64,000 nucleotides of DNA from Notamacropus eugenii. Its lineage: Eukaryota > Chordata > Mammalia > Diprotodontia > Macropodidae. Location of the stretch: contig NC_092876.1 of NCBI RefSeq assembly GCF_028372415.1, positions 223,497,528 through 223,561,527 on the forward strand, read 5' to 3'. Below the pieces are notes generated by a model, which had not been told where the DNA came from, ran no database searches, and worked only from the letters and a program-made list of their open reading frames with translations. A program made the position numbers and the translations under genes. This document shows, in pieces, positions 43,655-54,512 of this stretch; positions within the stretch are counted from its first letter, which is position 1, and every line of letters starts with the position of its first letter.

Positions 43655-43915
43655 TTGGATTTGAAGAATGGGTACAAATGCTTATTCAAAATTTTCATGG
43701 TTTAGAAGTCATAGGTTAGATTAGGACACATAAGATCAGTTAATACTAACAATAAACAAACAAACAAACTGAATATGTGAGTGAAAGCTAAGGTAATCTT
43801 AAAACCCAGTATTATATAATTCAACAGTTGAAAGGAATAGAAGTCACCGTAAACCATGCTTGAATGGAATTCCCTCCACAGCACTCCCCAAAGTGGGTGA
43901 CCATCTATTGTCCAC
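43655..43915. other. Noncoding DNA, nothing recognised
   Basis: AT-rich, with a short (AAAC)n at 43751-43768. Confidence 0.4.
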
Positions 43916-44110
43916 TTACTTGAAGAACCCTGGTGAATAGTAACCGACTTTCTCCTGTGGCAACCTGTTGTACTTTCAGACTACTCTCACTTTGGGAAGT
44001 ATTCTCTTAATCAAGGTGAAATATGTCTTCCATTACTCCTAGTTCTGCTTTAGAGATAAGCAGAAATCTGATCCTTTTTTCAGACAGACTCTTTAAATAC
44101 TTGAACTTCT
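43916..44110 (-). repeat. L3/CR1-like LINE fragment, antisense
   Basis: 'tactcctagttctgctttag', 'gacagactctttaaatactt' read as the antisense of the L3 3' region ('cttcaagtatttgaagg', 'agaactaggagcagtgg' at 13330-13420). Confidence 0.6.
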
Positions 44111-44149
44111 TTGCTACAGATGGATAGATGTCTCTTCTCTTTATCAAGA

Positions 44150-44392
44150 TTAGATATAATAATAACCAGCATTTCTAGAATACTTTGAGATTTACAAAGC
44201 ACTTTTACATGTATTATCTAATTTGATCCCCACAACCACACTGTGAGGTGAGTGTTATTTCATAGATGCAGAAATTGAGGCCAAGAGAAATTAAGTGTCT
44301 TGCCTGGGTCACAGAACTTAAAAAATATGTGAGAGAGGATTTGAGCTCAGGTGTCCCTGACTCCCAATCTAGCACTCTATCCCCTATGGTTC
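44150..44392 (-). repeat. MIR-type SINE, near full length
   Basis: 'gagatttacaaagcactttt', 'ccacaaccacactgtgagg', 'gcagaaattgaggccaaga' and 'agcactctatcccctatgg' in antisense MIR order. Confidence 0.88.
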
Positions 44393-44442
44393 CATCCTTT
44401 AAAAATTCTAAATCTGACTCTTTGATCATCTCTAGTTATCTA

Positions 44443-44470
44443 ATTCAATCCAATCCAATCCAATCTAATC
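44443..44470. repeat. (CCAAT)n short tandem repeat
   Basis: About five AATCC units, giving repeated CCAAT words. Directly visible; too short to matter much. Confidence 0.85.
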
Positions 44471-44474
44471 CCCA

Positions 44475-44590
44475 AAAAGGTATCAAATACTTACTATGTG
44501 CAAAGCACTGTATTAAATTCTAGGGACGCAAAGACAAAATGAAAAGGGTCCTAGACCTAAAGGAAAGTATATGCTACTGGGGGAATATAG
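44475..44590 (-). repeat. L2-like LINE 3' tail, antisense
   Basis: 'atcaaatacttactatgtgc', 'agcactgtattaaattctag' and 'gggtcctagacctaaagg' are the antisense tail. Confidence 0.65.
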
Positions 44591-44814
44591 CATTAAAAGT
44601 TCCATTCTCTTCTGCCTCTCTGAATGTTGCATAGGATCACCCTTGCTTTGACCTATTTGGAGTGCTCTGCTATTGACTTTGCTTTGTCCTTGAACAAGTC
44701 ATGTAGTGCCAGATGTTTTCCAAATTGTCCACCTGAATGTCAAGACTTTGATTCCAGACAAAGGAGGTCAGACATTATTTGATAAGAATAGAACTATTAA
44801 AGAACCTTTGGTTT

Positions 44815-44985
44815 CTAAAGTGGTAGAAAAAGCATTTATTTGGACTAGAAACTGAGAAACCAACCAATGCTTTTAGTTCTACTACTGGCTCAACACTTGA
44901 CACTGAGCAAGCAAAGAGATGATCATTGCCAAGTTCACCTCCAGCTCTCCCATCCTGTGCCTATAATTCTATGATTTCAACTCAC
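44815..44985 (+). repeat. MIR/THER-type SINE
   Basis: 'ggactagaaactgagaaac', 'gttctactactggctcaaca' and 'gttcacctccagctctccc' followed by 'tataattctatgatttc' mark a sense copy with an internal deletion. Confidence 0.65.
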
Positions 44986-44989
44986 TACA

Positions 44990-45600
44990 CCTCTCTTGGC
45001 TTTAGTTTGCTCAGCTATAAAATAGTAAATTTGGTCTAGATTAACAGCCCTCAAAAATGTGGCCTACCTGAGATCCTTCTTTCAAGGGATCTGCAAGGCC
45101 AAAATTGTTTTCACAATAATACTCAGACATTATTTACCTGTTAAAATCCTCCTCTCTTTTCCAACTACTTATCTATGTGAGGCTAGATTTTCATCATACA
45201 CCTAAAACTTAATAGTATATCACAAGAGATTAAATGCAGAAGCAGTTGTGAGAATCTGGCTGTCTGTTATTAAAGAGATTCATAAAAATATATAAAATGT
45301 GCCTCCCATTGTATTTTTGTTTTGGAAAATATGGTAATTTTTAACCAAAAAATGATATTTGTGTTAACATATAATAGGTTCATTATTTTTAATGAGTTAA
45401 CAGTTGTTTAAATTCCTAAAACAGTAAGTATTGATAGATATAAACTAAGTAACAAAACCCTATGAGTTTCTCAATAATTTTTAGGAGTGTAAATGGGACT
45501 TGAGACTAAGAAGTCTGAGAAACATTGGCCTAGATAACCTCTAAGATTCTTTTCACCTTTGATGTTCTTTGACTCTTAGAGGTATCAGGTTCCAATCTAA
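44990..45600 (+). repeat. MIR-type SINE split by a hAT element
   Basis: Left part 'ttggctttagtttgctcagc', 'aaatttggtctagatta' is continued at 45530 by 'ctagataacctctaagattc' and 'acctttgatgttctttgac'. The duplicated CTAGAT marks the insertion site. Confidence 0.78.
45044..45529 (+). mobile_element. hAT-type element with transposase C-terminal remnant, 486 bp
   Basis: Left end CAGCCCTCAAAAATG and inverted right end CAATGTTTCTCAGACT are degraded hAT termini (expected CAG-GGTTCTCAAA-like). Flanks CTAGATTA (45036-45043) and CTAGATAA (45530-45537) are an 8-bp duplication with one mismatch. Inside, one plus-strand frame reads FPTTYLCEARFSSYT and, after a stop, RLNAEAVVRIWLSVIKEI, matching the hAT transposase C-terminal dimerisation region. 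Most of the transposase is deleted, so it is a non-autonomous internal-deletion copy. Confidence 0.85.
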
Positions 45601-45634
45601 CTTTCCAGGCCTGGTCCGGTGAAACTCCACTTGT

Positions 45635-45845
45635 TATCCTTTTCTTCCTTCAAGACTTAGCTGAATGTAGCACCTTCTAAACCAAATCTTCTCCAATTCT
45701 CCTGAATACCTTCTCTTCTGAAATTACTTTGTATTTACTTATATGATATGTCATTTTCCTCCAGCGTAATGTAAGTTCCTTGAAGGCAGAGATTGTTTTC
45801 ATTTTTATCTTTGTACTTCTAATGCATCATGACTTTGGAAAGACT
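45635..45845 (+). repeat. L2-like LINE 3' end
   Basis: 'cttccttcaagacttagctg', 'gtaagttccttgaaggcag' and 'tatctttgtacttctaatgc' in sense order. Confidence 0.75.
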
Positions 45846-46415
45846 TCATGAGACAGAAGAGGATAGAAGGTCCTGGAGTGTTATGATCCACGTGGTCATG
45901 AAGACTGAGACATTACTAAATAAACAGCATAGCATAGTAATCTTCATGTAAGAAGAATTTAATGGAATAAACATGGCATAATGGGGAAAAAATTAAGAAA
46001 AGGACATAAGAAATGAAAAGCTTGTTGCACTTTTTTTCCCCTAACCAAGTCTTTCAGTCCTACTATTGATAGCTCATATTTCCCCATCCTAAACTGGAAA
46101 TCAGCTTATAAAAGCCACTCATTTCAAGCAATTTCAATTGGCATGGAAATAACATGGTGTGCTGGAATTGTTTTTCTTATTTTTCTTTTTAAATAACATT
46201 AGACTGTCTTTTTAAAGTATCTACAGTGTCAAGTTCTTTGTATTTATTGCAACTCAGCAAAATCCATCAAGCAACAGACCCTTCTTTAGCATACATTCTT
46301 TAATGTAGTTTCAAGAGTAATGCAGTATCATTATTAAGTTTTATCCACCATTGGTTAAGTGTATGGTCTCTTAAGTTACTTCTTCTTGCCATGTCCCATC
46401 AGTTCATTTATTCTC
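45846..46415. other. Noncoding DNA, nothing recognised
   Basis: AT-rich, including 46080-46300 with balanced composition. No repeat or gene supported. Confidence 0.4.
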
Positions 46416-46419
46416 ACTT

Positions 46420-46775
46420 CTGTGTCATTTTTCCTGTTTTTACCTTCTCCTAGAATTCTGTTTTCCTTTCTTCCTATCTAAGTCTTTCATTTCTATCAAG
46501 ACTCGACTCACATCTTACATTCTCAATGAATTACTGATCTCTGCTTTCTCAAAATTCCAATGGCAGCTTTGGTTTGTGGTAGACTGCTTAGCTCTTGGTT
46601 TACATGCTGTAATGAAATGTCTTTTAAGTGTTTTATTCAAGCAAATTTTGTCTCCCTTACTAGACTGCAAGTTATTTGAGGGCACAAACTATATTTTCTG
46701 CTTATTCTATGTCCCTTTTAATCCCTTGAAAAATGGGATGGATGCTTAATAAATACTTGATGATTGATTCAAGTT
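46420..46775 (+). repeat. L2-like LINE 3' end
   Basis: 'ttctatcaagactcgactca', 'ctagactgcaagttatttga' and 'gatgcttaataaatacttga' in sense order, ending in the TGATTGATT-type terminus. Confidence 0.7.
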
Positions 46776-47811
46776 TTAATTGGTTCATATCTCAAGCAGC
46801 ACCCAGTTAGATTTTTCCCCAATTTAATATAAAACAATAGGAGAATTTTTTGCAACCAAAATAATTTTAATAAAAATATAAGCTCTATTCTTTCAAGACT
46901 AAAGGAAAATAGCAGAAGTGAAAACTGACAGACCCTAATTTAGGAGAATACACTAACTAAAAAAAAAAAATCTCTATCGTGGAACCAATCTATAGAAATG
47001 TATAACCACAAGACCATTTTGGAACTCACTAAGATCTAAGAGGTCAAACATACAAGAACCTTATCTTACCTGTAGATCAAAAGATCACAGAATTTCCAAA
47101 CTTTCAAGCTCCATGTTCTTTGAACACAACAGCAACTTACACTATGTGTGTATACTATTCTAAAGAAAACCAGCCAGTTACCAAGGGCAAAATTTCTTTC
47201 TCAGATCTCCATGGAGAACCTGAACTCCAACATTGTGCTCTCTCTAAATTCATAAAAATCTTATTTAGTACATATCAAGAAAAGAAAGAAACAAAAATGA
47301 GACTGATTGTTGATTATATAAGAAAAAAAATACTTCACCAAACATATTTTTTAAAAAAAGTCATAGAAAAACATCTGCAAGCTGTTTAAATGTTATAATC
47401 ACATCACAGAAATTCAAGGATACTATTTCCAGCTGAAAAGAAAAAAAAAAACTGTAGCTATAGACCATCCAATAGAGCATAGATCTAATTCCTACATGCT
47501 TCAGTAAATTATTGTATTCCTTGGAATTAAGGTCGAACTACAAGAAAAGTGCAAAAGACTTCATTTTTCTCCCAGTCAGGGTCAGGTTTAAATGTTTGAG
47601 TTCCATCCTAGAAAAAAAAAGCAACATTCTAAAGTATTCTGTTGAAATTAAAATTAAAAGAAGAAATACATAAATTTACTAATACAGCTGGTCAATTCTT
47701 GATTGTTCATCTATAGGCTATCCATTTTGGAGATTCCCTGTAGAAAATGTTTAATCTTAAATTGCCTTACCCCTGTTACCCAGTAGTACACTTAAAGGCT
47801 ACTGTTCATTT
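46776..47811. other. AT-rich noncoding DNA, nothing recognised
   Basis: Several A runs (46960-46969, 47441-47451) but no repeat family recognised. An 89-codon plus-strand frame (47120-47389) has no domain and is treated as chance. Confidence 0.4.
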
Positions 47812-47935
47812 ATCATCATCAAAAAGCTTTTATTAAGGACTGAATTGTGTGTGACACTTGGCTAGGTATTGTACAAACAGAATTACACCCAGCTGATCCC
47901 TGGCCTCTAACAGCTTAAACCTTAAACTTACTGAT
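47812..47935 (-). repeat. L2-like LINE 3' tail, antisense
   Basis: 'atcatcatcaaaaagctttt', 'gtgtgacacttggctagg' and 'ggcctctaacagcttaaac' in antisense order. Diverged. Confidence 0.5.
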
Positions 47936-48204
47936 GTGAACACACATGTCTAAGACACACTGGCTATGTTCCTAAAACACCAAACTCGGTAAATTCAACC
48001 AACCAGTAAATTATTGGGAGGTTGGAGGTAGGGGGAAATTGTTGAATCAGATTAGTTTTTTAACTGACTTGATCCACGATTCAGCAAGAAGAATTAGTAA
48101 ATTCAGTTGAAATGGTCAACCTTGGAGCCCAGCACAAAAGGCCATATCTATATAAACTAATACCTGAATCGAGAGCTGCCTATTTATAGTAGATATAAAT
48201 CAAG

Positions 48205-48425
48205 GGTCAAGACAATGTGCCATAATGGATAGAGTATTCAGTTAGGAAAACCTGGGCTCAAATCCCACCTCCAACATTTACTAGCTGTGGGACTCTGGGC
48301 AAATTATTTAATCTCTTTGTGCTTCAAGTGGCTGCTACCAAGTCACAGACAGATACCAATTTGCATTGGCAGAAGAAGTTACCTGTACTGTGAAAATCAC
48401 AAGTACTCTACATATTTGTGTACAA
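48205..48425 (+). repeat. SINE with the same 3' body as 15905-16110
   Basis: The head and core are typical ('gataatgg' region, 'aaacctgggctcaaatccca', 'tgggactctgggcaaattat'), then the body 'accaatttgcattggcagaa' replaces the usual tail. Confidence 0.72.
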
Positions 48426-49305
48426 ATCAATGGTAAATGACATCCAAGTCTTACAACAAGAGCGGACGTCAGGGAGGGTAATTATAGGAGATTCAGGAGC
48501 ACACCACCAAATATGAAAACGCATGCTCAAAGAAAGAAAATTCCTTTTTAAAGTCAGCTTAACAAAATTCCCCTAAAAGTTTATCTGCTGTGTCCAGGCA
48601 ATCCCCTAATGAATTCTAAAGTCAAATGGAAATTATTTCTGAAACAGACACATTTATTCTTGAAAAATTACCTCTCTCTTCTTAAACTAGTGGGAATAAT
48701 ATTACTCCATGTATTTTCACATTTCTCCCCAGCTTAAAATGATGAATTCTTACTGAAATAAGCAAGTAGAATGAACAACTAAGATTAACCATCACCATAC
48801 TGAAAATATTTCCCTAACTACCCTTTTCCCTGAACAAGTTACCTTTAGTTTCAGTATCTAGTTATTTTAAAGCAAGAATCGGAAACCAGCGACCATCTTC
48901 CTCATTGAAAGACCCGTTCAAGTCTGCCTGTGCTGACAACCACCACTCACTTAGTTGTATGAGTTTTTGCAGGGTCAGCTGTCCAATGGCCCACCATCAC
49001 AGAAAATTTTGCTTCCAGAAATTTGCTTCTTGTCACAGTCATATCAGGTGAAGAGAAAAATGAGCTAACAGTCTGCAGTTAGGGGTTGTTCGAGTGGCAC
49101 AGGGTTCAGTTCCTCTAGAACAATGACTCTCATTTGACGTTAGGTGATTGTGAGGTAAAATACTGTCTGTATCTGAAAGGGGCCTTTGTCTATAGCTGAG
49201 GGGAAATAGAACATCTGTGCCAGAAGGAGGAAAATGTAACTTCAAGGTCCTGAGAGAATTTACCGTTACACATATATGCCAACAGACTTGACAATTATTT
49301 GTCTT
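48426..49305. other. Noncoding DNA, nothing recognised
   Basis: No repeat family or gene supported; 48900-49260 is of balanced composition. Confidence 0.4.
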
Positions 49306-49309
49306 TTTA

Positions 49310-49505
49310 AAAAGGAATCACTTTACTTCTATTTGCCTCATTTTCCTCAACTGTAAAATGGGGGTAATAATATCACCTACTTCCCGGGATTGCTATGAGA
49401 TCAAATGAGATCATGTCTATAAAGTGCTTAGCATAGTACCTGTCCCAGGGCAAGTGCTGTATAAATGTTAGTTATTTGCTATTATTATTAATTATCATTA
49501 TTTAA
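49310..49505 (+). repeat. MIR-type SINE, 3' two thirds
   Basis: 'cctcaactgtaaaatggggg', 'gggattgctatgagatcaaa', 'aagtgcttagcatagtacct' and the (ATT)n end are characteristic. Confidence 0.85.
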
Positions 49506-50599
49506 CAACATGGTTAGAATGAAATAGGTATGTGCAGGGAGCAGATGGCATCAGGATAACAGCTGTTCTATAGTGAGATTCCGGGTGGCATCCTCAAGCA
49601 GGGGGAGCACAAATGTCACGTTCAAGACTCCTTGAGACAGATAACGAAACAGTGAAGAATCATTTTAAATGATTAGGAAAAAAGTGGCAGAGAGACCAAG
49701 GTGGCTACCCAGGGATGGGGTAAGAGGAGCATGAGCAAAGTCTTCATGGCAATGGAGTCTAAGCTGTAGGTTCTCAAACAGGGACAGGCTCTGCAAGAAG
49801 CACCTAAAGCTCCATATCAAAGCATTGGGATACTACCCTTCACGGTCCCATTCATACACACAGATCATTCTATATTCCCTGGCATCATATCTGAATATCA
49901 AAGTCAGGAACAGGTCACAGTGTTGTGATGTTGTCATTGAGAAGCTTTGGTAAGGATAAATACAAGAAGGTTTTTAAATAAGAGAAAAATAACGAGGAAG
50001 AAAGATGTTTTTCACCAAATGAATGAGAGGGCCAACCACTTAACCCATACTCCTCAAATGACTATTCAACTTATTCTTCCCTGATGTGATCTTTCCTTCC
50101 AATCCAGCCCTGTCTCAGAATTTTAGCTGTCACTTCTGACTACCATTGATCTTCAAAGATTAATACTGTACTCTCCAGAGCTTCTTCCAAATGTTATACC
50201 TACTAGATGTCAACCAGAAAGTGTTTTAAGATGGGGCTTCTAAGTTACTAGGCTTTGCTTGTCCAGATGTTTCCATGCCTGTGCCAGGAACTCTCCAAAA
50301 CACTCCAAACTCTGACCCTGACCATCATCCCTACATGGGCAAAGACTCACCCAGCATTCATCCATCACACTGGTCACCTGCCCCCCACAACACACTGCAC
50401 TCATAGTATGTCACTCACAAAGTGTCTTCCATTATCTAAGTATATTCATGTCCAGTTCAAAAAACTACCTAACTGTCCTGTCCTTCCTGTTACCACAGAG
50501 TTCTCAAACATTGATCAAAAACATAAATTGTCATTCTCCCTTGTTCTCGGCTCCCACACACAGTCAACCTCTCTCCAAAACATTCTGCTCTCTCTACAT
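49506..50599. other. Noncoding DNA, possibly with old L2-like sequence
   Basis: 50040-50590 is pyrimidine-rich on the plus strand with a 126-codon frame at 50255-50635. The codon content (poly-Thr/Pro/Ser) and lack of a domain argue for decayed LINE coding or chance rather than a gene. The frame runs into the hAT element at 50600. Confidence 0.35.
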
Positions 50600-50811
50600 C
50601 AGGGGTTCTTAACCTGGGCTCCTGGAGGTACATGAACTTGGAGGGGGAAAAAATTACATCTTTATTTCAATATAACTGTTTTTGTTTGTAGCATTACATA
50701 TTTTGTTTTATGTATTTAAAGACATTATTCTAAGAGAGGCTCCATAAGCTTCACCAGACTGACAGAGGTCTCCATGACACCAAAAAAAAAAAAAAAAGTC
50801 AAGAATCCCTG
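50600..50811. mobile_element. hAT-type non-autonomous transposon, 212 bp
   Basis: Left end CAGGGGTTCTTAACC; inverted right end CAGGGATTCTTGACT. Possible 8-bp flanks CTCTACAT and ATTTACAC agree at 5 of 8 positions. A run of 16 A lies just inside the right end. Same family as 59985-60100 and 61378-61732, in the opposite orientation. Confidence 0.8.
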
Positions 50812-50832
50812 ATTTACACTCTTTCAGTATTG

Positions 50833-51151
50833 ATGGTGTGTGTTCGTCCTTCGTTGCCGAAGAAGAACATGACAACAGAGAAATAATGACTTGACTTGCT
50901 CTTGACTTTGTTTTGAGTGAGGGAGGGTTGTGCAGGTCATCAGCCTCACTTCTCCTCCAGAGCCATCTGAATCCAGTGACCAGATATTCATCAGGATGAC
51001 TGGAGATGACCCAGGATGAGGCAATTGGGGTTAAGCGACTTGCCCAAGGTCACACAGATAGTGAGTGTCAAGTGTCTGAGGTGAGGTTTGAACTCAGGTC
51101 TTCCTGACTCCTGCACTGGTGCTCTATCCACTGCACCATCTAGCTGCCCCC
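50833..51151 (-). mobile_element. WSINE-like marsupial SINE, full length
   Basis: On the minus strand: a tRNA-derived head ('gggggcagctagatggtgca', 'tgtgaccttgggcaagtcg'), then a long body ('ggtcactggattcagatggc'). Flanked by an imperfect 10-bp duplication TTCAGTATTG (50823-50832) and TTCTGTACTG (51152-51161). Low divergence suggests a fairly young copy. The WSINE name is from memory. Confidence 0.82.
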
Positions 51152-51317
51152 TTCTGTACTGAATTCAACTTCTCTAGCTCCCAAATAATTTCTGAACAAT
51201 ATATCTCTAATTGTCTAACAGTACCCCTACCCATCTTACACTTCCAGATTCCCACTACATTGTCTCTTTCCCTAAACTGTTATTCCTATCCCATACCATG
51301 CTCAATTCTTACGTTCA

Positions 51318-51628
51318 GTAGTAAATAAGTATTTATTAAGTACCTGTACTTAAGGGAGTTGGAGGCAAATAGGGAGGTAAAAGAGAAATAAAACATGAAT
51401 AATATGGAAATATGTTTTACATGATTGCACATATGTAACATATCAAATTGCTTGTCTTCTCAATGAAGAGAAAGGAAAGTGAGGGAGAAAATTTGGACTT
51501 CAACATTTTAAGAAACAAAAATTAAAAGTTGTTTTTACATGTAGTTGGAAAGAGTAAAATGTTTTTTTTTTAAAAGAAATAAAACCATAATTTCTGCCTG
51601 CAAGGAGCTTACAATCTATTAATGATGA
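51318..51628 (-). repeat. L2-like LINE 3' tail, split by an L1
   Basis: Left 'agtatttattaagtacctg' and right 'cctgcaaggagcttacaatc' are consecutive parts of an antisense L2-like tail, separated by the L1 fragment at 51395-51574. Confidence 0.75.
51395..51574 (+). mobile_element. 5'-truncated L1 3' end, 180 bp
   Basis: Contains 'atatggaaatatgttttaca', 'aacatatcaaattgcttgtc' and ends T- and A-rich. Flanked by an exact 11-bp duplication AGAAATAAAAC (51384-51394 and 51575-51585). Only the L1 3' UTR was copied. Confidence 0.9.
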
Positions 51629-51629
51629 T

Positions 51630-51735
51630 ATATGGTTGTAAAGCACTTAGCACAATGTCTGACACATGATACATGCTAAATAAATACCATGATGATGACA
51701 ATGATGGTAATGCTGATGATGATAAAATCATAGTG
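51630..51735 (+). repeat. MIR 3' tail with a (GAT)n expansion
   Basis: 'ggttgtaaagcacttagcac', 'acacatgatacatgctaaat' then interrupted (GAT)n at 51690-51725. Confidence 0.65.
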
Positions 51736-52515
51736 TACATTAGAATAAAAATACAAAAGTATAGCATGCAATGCAATATTTAAATTGCCTTTCCTACTCC
51801 TTTACTATGAACAGAGCCAAAGTATGGGAGAAGTTTTGGGTATGACACAGCCATGATTATTTCATTATGCATTTTTTGTTGTTATCATTATTTTTATACC
51901 TATGAGTAGAAACTATACCTCAAACAGATTTGCCTATGCACATGATTCAATTACTCCCTGTTCCCATAAACTCAGAGAAATATGGCTGAAGGATAAAAAG
52001 GATAAAAGAAAGAGAGGAAATTCCAGAACTATTCTGATTGGATGAATCATACTGACCAATACCTTTAGATTCACGAATATGAGATGCTCAACCCCTACCC
52101 AGAGAAGAATTCTGAGAACCAAAGAAAGTTTAAGATTTCCCTGGGATTTCCTCTGGCATACATATACTGTTCCCACATACTTGATCCTTACTGTGAAAAG
52201 ATTGGAAATTGAGGACACATTGCCTTTCAACATCACACAATTCACAGGAGTAAGATAGACTTCAGAGACACGTCTTTTGTTGCAGAGTTACGTCTTCTTG
52301 CCCCCTCATGGACATGGGCTCTGAAGCTATTAGTGGTAAGTATACCAACTTGATGGAAATCTGAGCAACTGGACGACAATTACCTTCATAGTGGATGATT
52401 TCAGGAGAGCAACTGCAGGCAACAAATGAGAGACAGAATCAAGAGCATGGCATTCTATAGCAATCCTCTAGAATGGCAGCATTGTCTGAGGAGAGCAGAA
52501 TCATTAGGGTGTACT
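51736..52515. other. Noncoding DNA, nothing recognised
   Basis: A 103-codon minus-strand frame (51934-52245) has no domain and is treated as chance. No repeat family recognised. Confidence 0.4.
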
Positions 52516-52517
52516 TC

Positions 52518-52678
52518 ATATGAAGTCAGTTAGCATTTATTAAGCACCTACTAAGTGCCAGGCACTGTGCTATGTACTTTGGATACAAATAAAGGCATAA
52601 AAATATTCTCAATTCTCAGTCTAATGGGGGAGATTATGTGTAAACAAATATGTAAAAATATATAAACAGGAGATAATC
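52518..52678 (-). repeat. L2-like LINE 3' tail, antisense
   Basis: 'gcatttattaagcacctact', 'gccaggcactgtgctatgta' and 'cagtctaatgggggagatta' are an excellent match to the antisense tail. Confidence 0.85.
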
Positions 52679-52681
52679 TTG

Positions 52682-52848
52682 CAAGGCAGAAAGGGTCAGG
52701 GTTTGCCTTTGATGCTAATAAACTGTGTAAAATTGGGCAAGTCATTTCAACTCCTTGGACCTCAGTTTCCTACTCTGTAAAATCAGAAAGTTGGATTAAA
52801 TGACCTTTGAAGTCTTTTCTAGTTCTAAATCCTATGATCCTTTGAGTA
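52682..52848 (+). repeat. MIR/THER-type SINE
   Basis: 'aattgggcaagtcatttcaa', 'cctcagtttcctactctgta' and 'tctagttctaaatcctatga' in sense order. Confidence 0.85.
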
Positions 52849-53089
52849 TCTCTTTGGATACGACTGACAGGGAAGGAAGGCAATATGTATCAGGTAGCAT
52901 TGTATGGTCTGTAAGAGCTTTTGTGACTACTTGGATTAGGTAAGAGCAGGTGGGTAACCAAGAAAACAGAATAGATTGTGGGAACCTGTGGTTAGGGGGA
53001 ATGACAGAAATGACATGGAAACAAAAAAGATAGAAGAGATCTGAGGAAGGTAAGAATATAACTAGACATAGCAAATATTTTTTTTTTGA

Positions 53090-53650
53090 ATACGACTCAT
53101 TTTTCCTTCATTGATTTTCACTTTGAACACTTTTTGTCTCCACGTTTTCTGTGCTGACCGAATCAGACTTGTCTCAAAATGAGTAAAGTAAATTTCAGTT
53201 TCCATTTTGCCAATAGATTGATGTCATCGATCTTACAGATCAGCAGCCTCAAAAAGCAACTCGAAGCAAAGGGCCCTGGCAGCTCATAGGATGAAAATAC
53301 AAGACTGCACAATTAAAATGAAGAGATACTCTATGGCATATTTAATTAATCCTAATGAACGTATCAATAATACTTCTGCAGCAGAGTGATTGTTTCCTCA
53401 GAGCAACAAACTCTGAAACTCTATTGACAGAAGCAATAGTCTGAAACTTTGTAGAAAACAATATATATTGAATCACTCCCAAGACTAATCTTAATTGAAT
53501 TTTAAAGGGCAAAATGATCTGCAAAATAGCCACAACACAAAAGCCATCTGCCTTGCTTAGATTTCTTTCCTTTTTTTTTTTATTGTTGGAACCAGAAATC
53601 TCTAGCTTTCTCCCAATTTCCATAATCTTTTAAAATCAAAGTATGCTGGG
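53090..53650. promoter_or_regulatory. Candidate conserved noncoding element
   Basis: Repeat-free block with dense varied words: 'ttgatgtcatcgat' near 53219 (ATF/CRE-like TGATGTCA), 'catatttaattaatcc' near 53337 (homeobox-like TTAATTAA) and 'gattgtttcctc' near 53387 (SOX-like ATTGTTT). A T run (53569-53581) interrupts it late. Conservation is untested. Confidence 0.27.
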
Positions 53651-54004
53651 TCAGGCTGGTTGCATACCTGCAGAGAGACCTCTGAGTGACATTTAAGTCA
53701 ACTTTGGAAATAGGCAGTCATCCACTTCCTTACAATAAATAAAGGAGAATGTCATTGTCACTTATTTTATTTGCAGTTCAGTCCCTGTGATGACAGGAGG
53801 CTAGGAAGTTTTGTCTGCTTATTTGCAAGCCGATTTTGGTACTAAGTGGTCAATAGTTAATAATTTTCTTTTTTTGTCTATAAAAATAGAGTGAGCCATG
53901 ATAGTATAGACGGTTCTTTGTCCACAAGTATAATATAAAAGCAGAGTTCCCTTCTATTTGTGACTGTCAGCCAGCTGACAAAGAAGAAGCTTGGAGGAGT
54001 AAGT
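53651..54004. other. Unique noncoding DNA
   Basis: No repeat or gene recognised; may continue the repeat-free block at 53090-53650. Confidence 0.4.
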
Positions 54005-54130
54005 AGAAAGCTTGCTGGACTTGGAATCTGGATGATCTGACTTTGATTTCTGCCTCAGACACATACTATGTAGCTACAAGCAAGCCATTTAATTATTTAC
54101 TGTAATTACATGTAATCATTTACAGTCTTA
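54005..54130 (+). repeat. MIR-type SINE 5' half
   Basis: 'cttgctggacttggaatctg', 'ctttgatttctgcctcagac' and 'caagcaagccatttaatta' in sense order. Confidence 0.7.
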
Positions 54131-54304
54131 GACTGTAGGTTCCAAATGAATTAGAAGAGGTTACCCAAATGGATAAAATCATAGGTCTGGTCCAAAAACT
54201 AAAATGAAATAAGCCAGGTCTTTGTTTAGTGGTCTCATGTGGATTTTGTCTCCCCAATTAGATTGAAAGCTCACTAGGGACAAGAACCTTGCCAAGATAT
54301 AATG

Positions 54305-54512
54305 CAAGTGGCAATGATAGGAAAATCACTACTTTCTTTTACCAGTGGGACAATGTTCTGAAATTTGAAATTATTTACATCACTGAATTTAATATCACTA
54401 AGCAGTTATGAAAAATTACTGAGAATAGGGACAGTTAGTGTAATTTAGCAGACAGAGGGGCAGTTTTGTAATAAAAAGACAAGTCATAACTCTAACATAT
54501 CCTAACTATGCA
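54305..54512 (+). repeat. Local direct duplication, copy 1
   Basis: Shares 'gcaatgataggaaaatcact', 'gcagttatgaaaaattactg' and 'gttagtgtaatttag' with copy 2 at 55168-55381, in the same order and spacing. Several substitutions and small indels separate them. Confidence 0.8.

Noticed and set aside
43379-43705. Long poly-Arg/Lys, poly-Glu/Gly and poly-Ser/Pro frames
   Set aside because: They arise entirely from the (GAA/GGA)n tract on both strands.
44443-44470. Cluster of CCAAT boxes as a promoter
   Set aside because: They are a short (CCAAT)n tandem repeat next to an L2 tail, with no TATA, CpG island or gene nearby.
50255-50635. 126-codon frame with Thr/Pro/Ser-rich protein
   Set aside because: No domain, and it runs into the left end of a hAT element; more likely decayed LINE coding DNA or chance.
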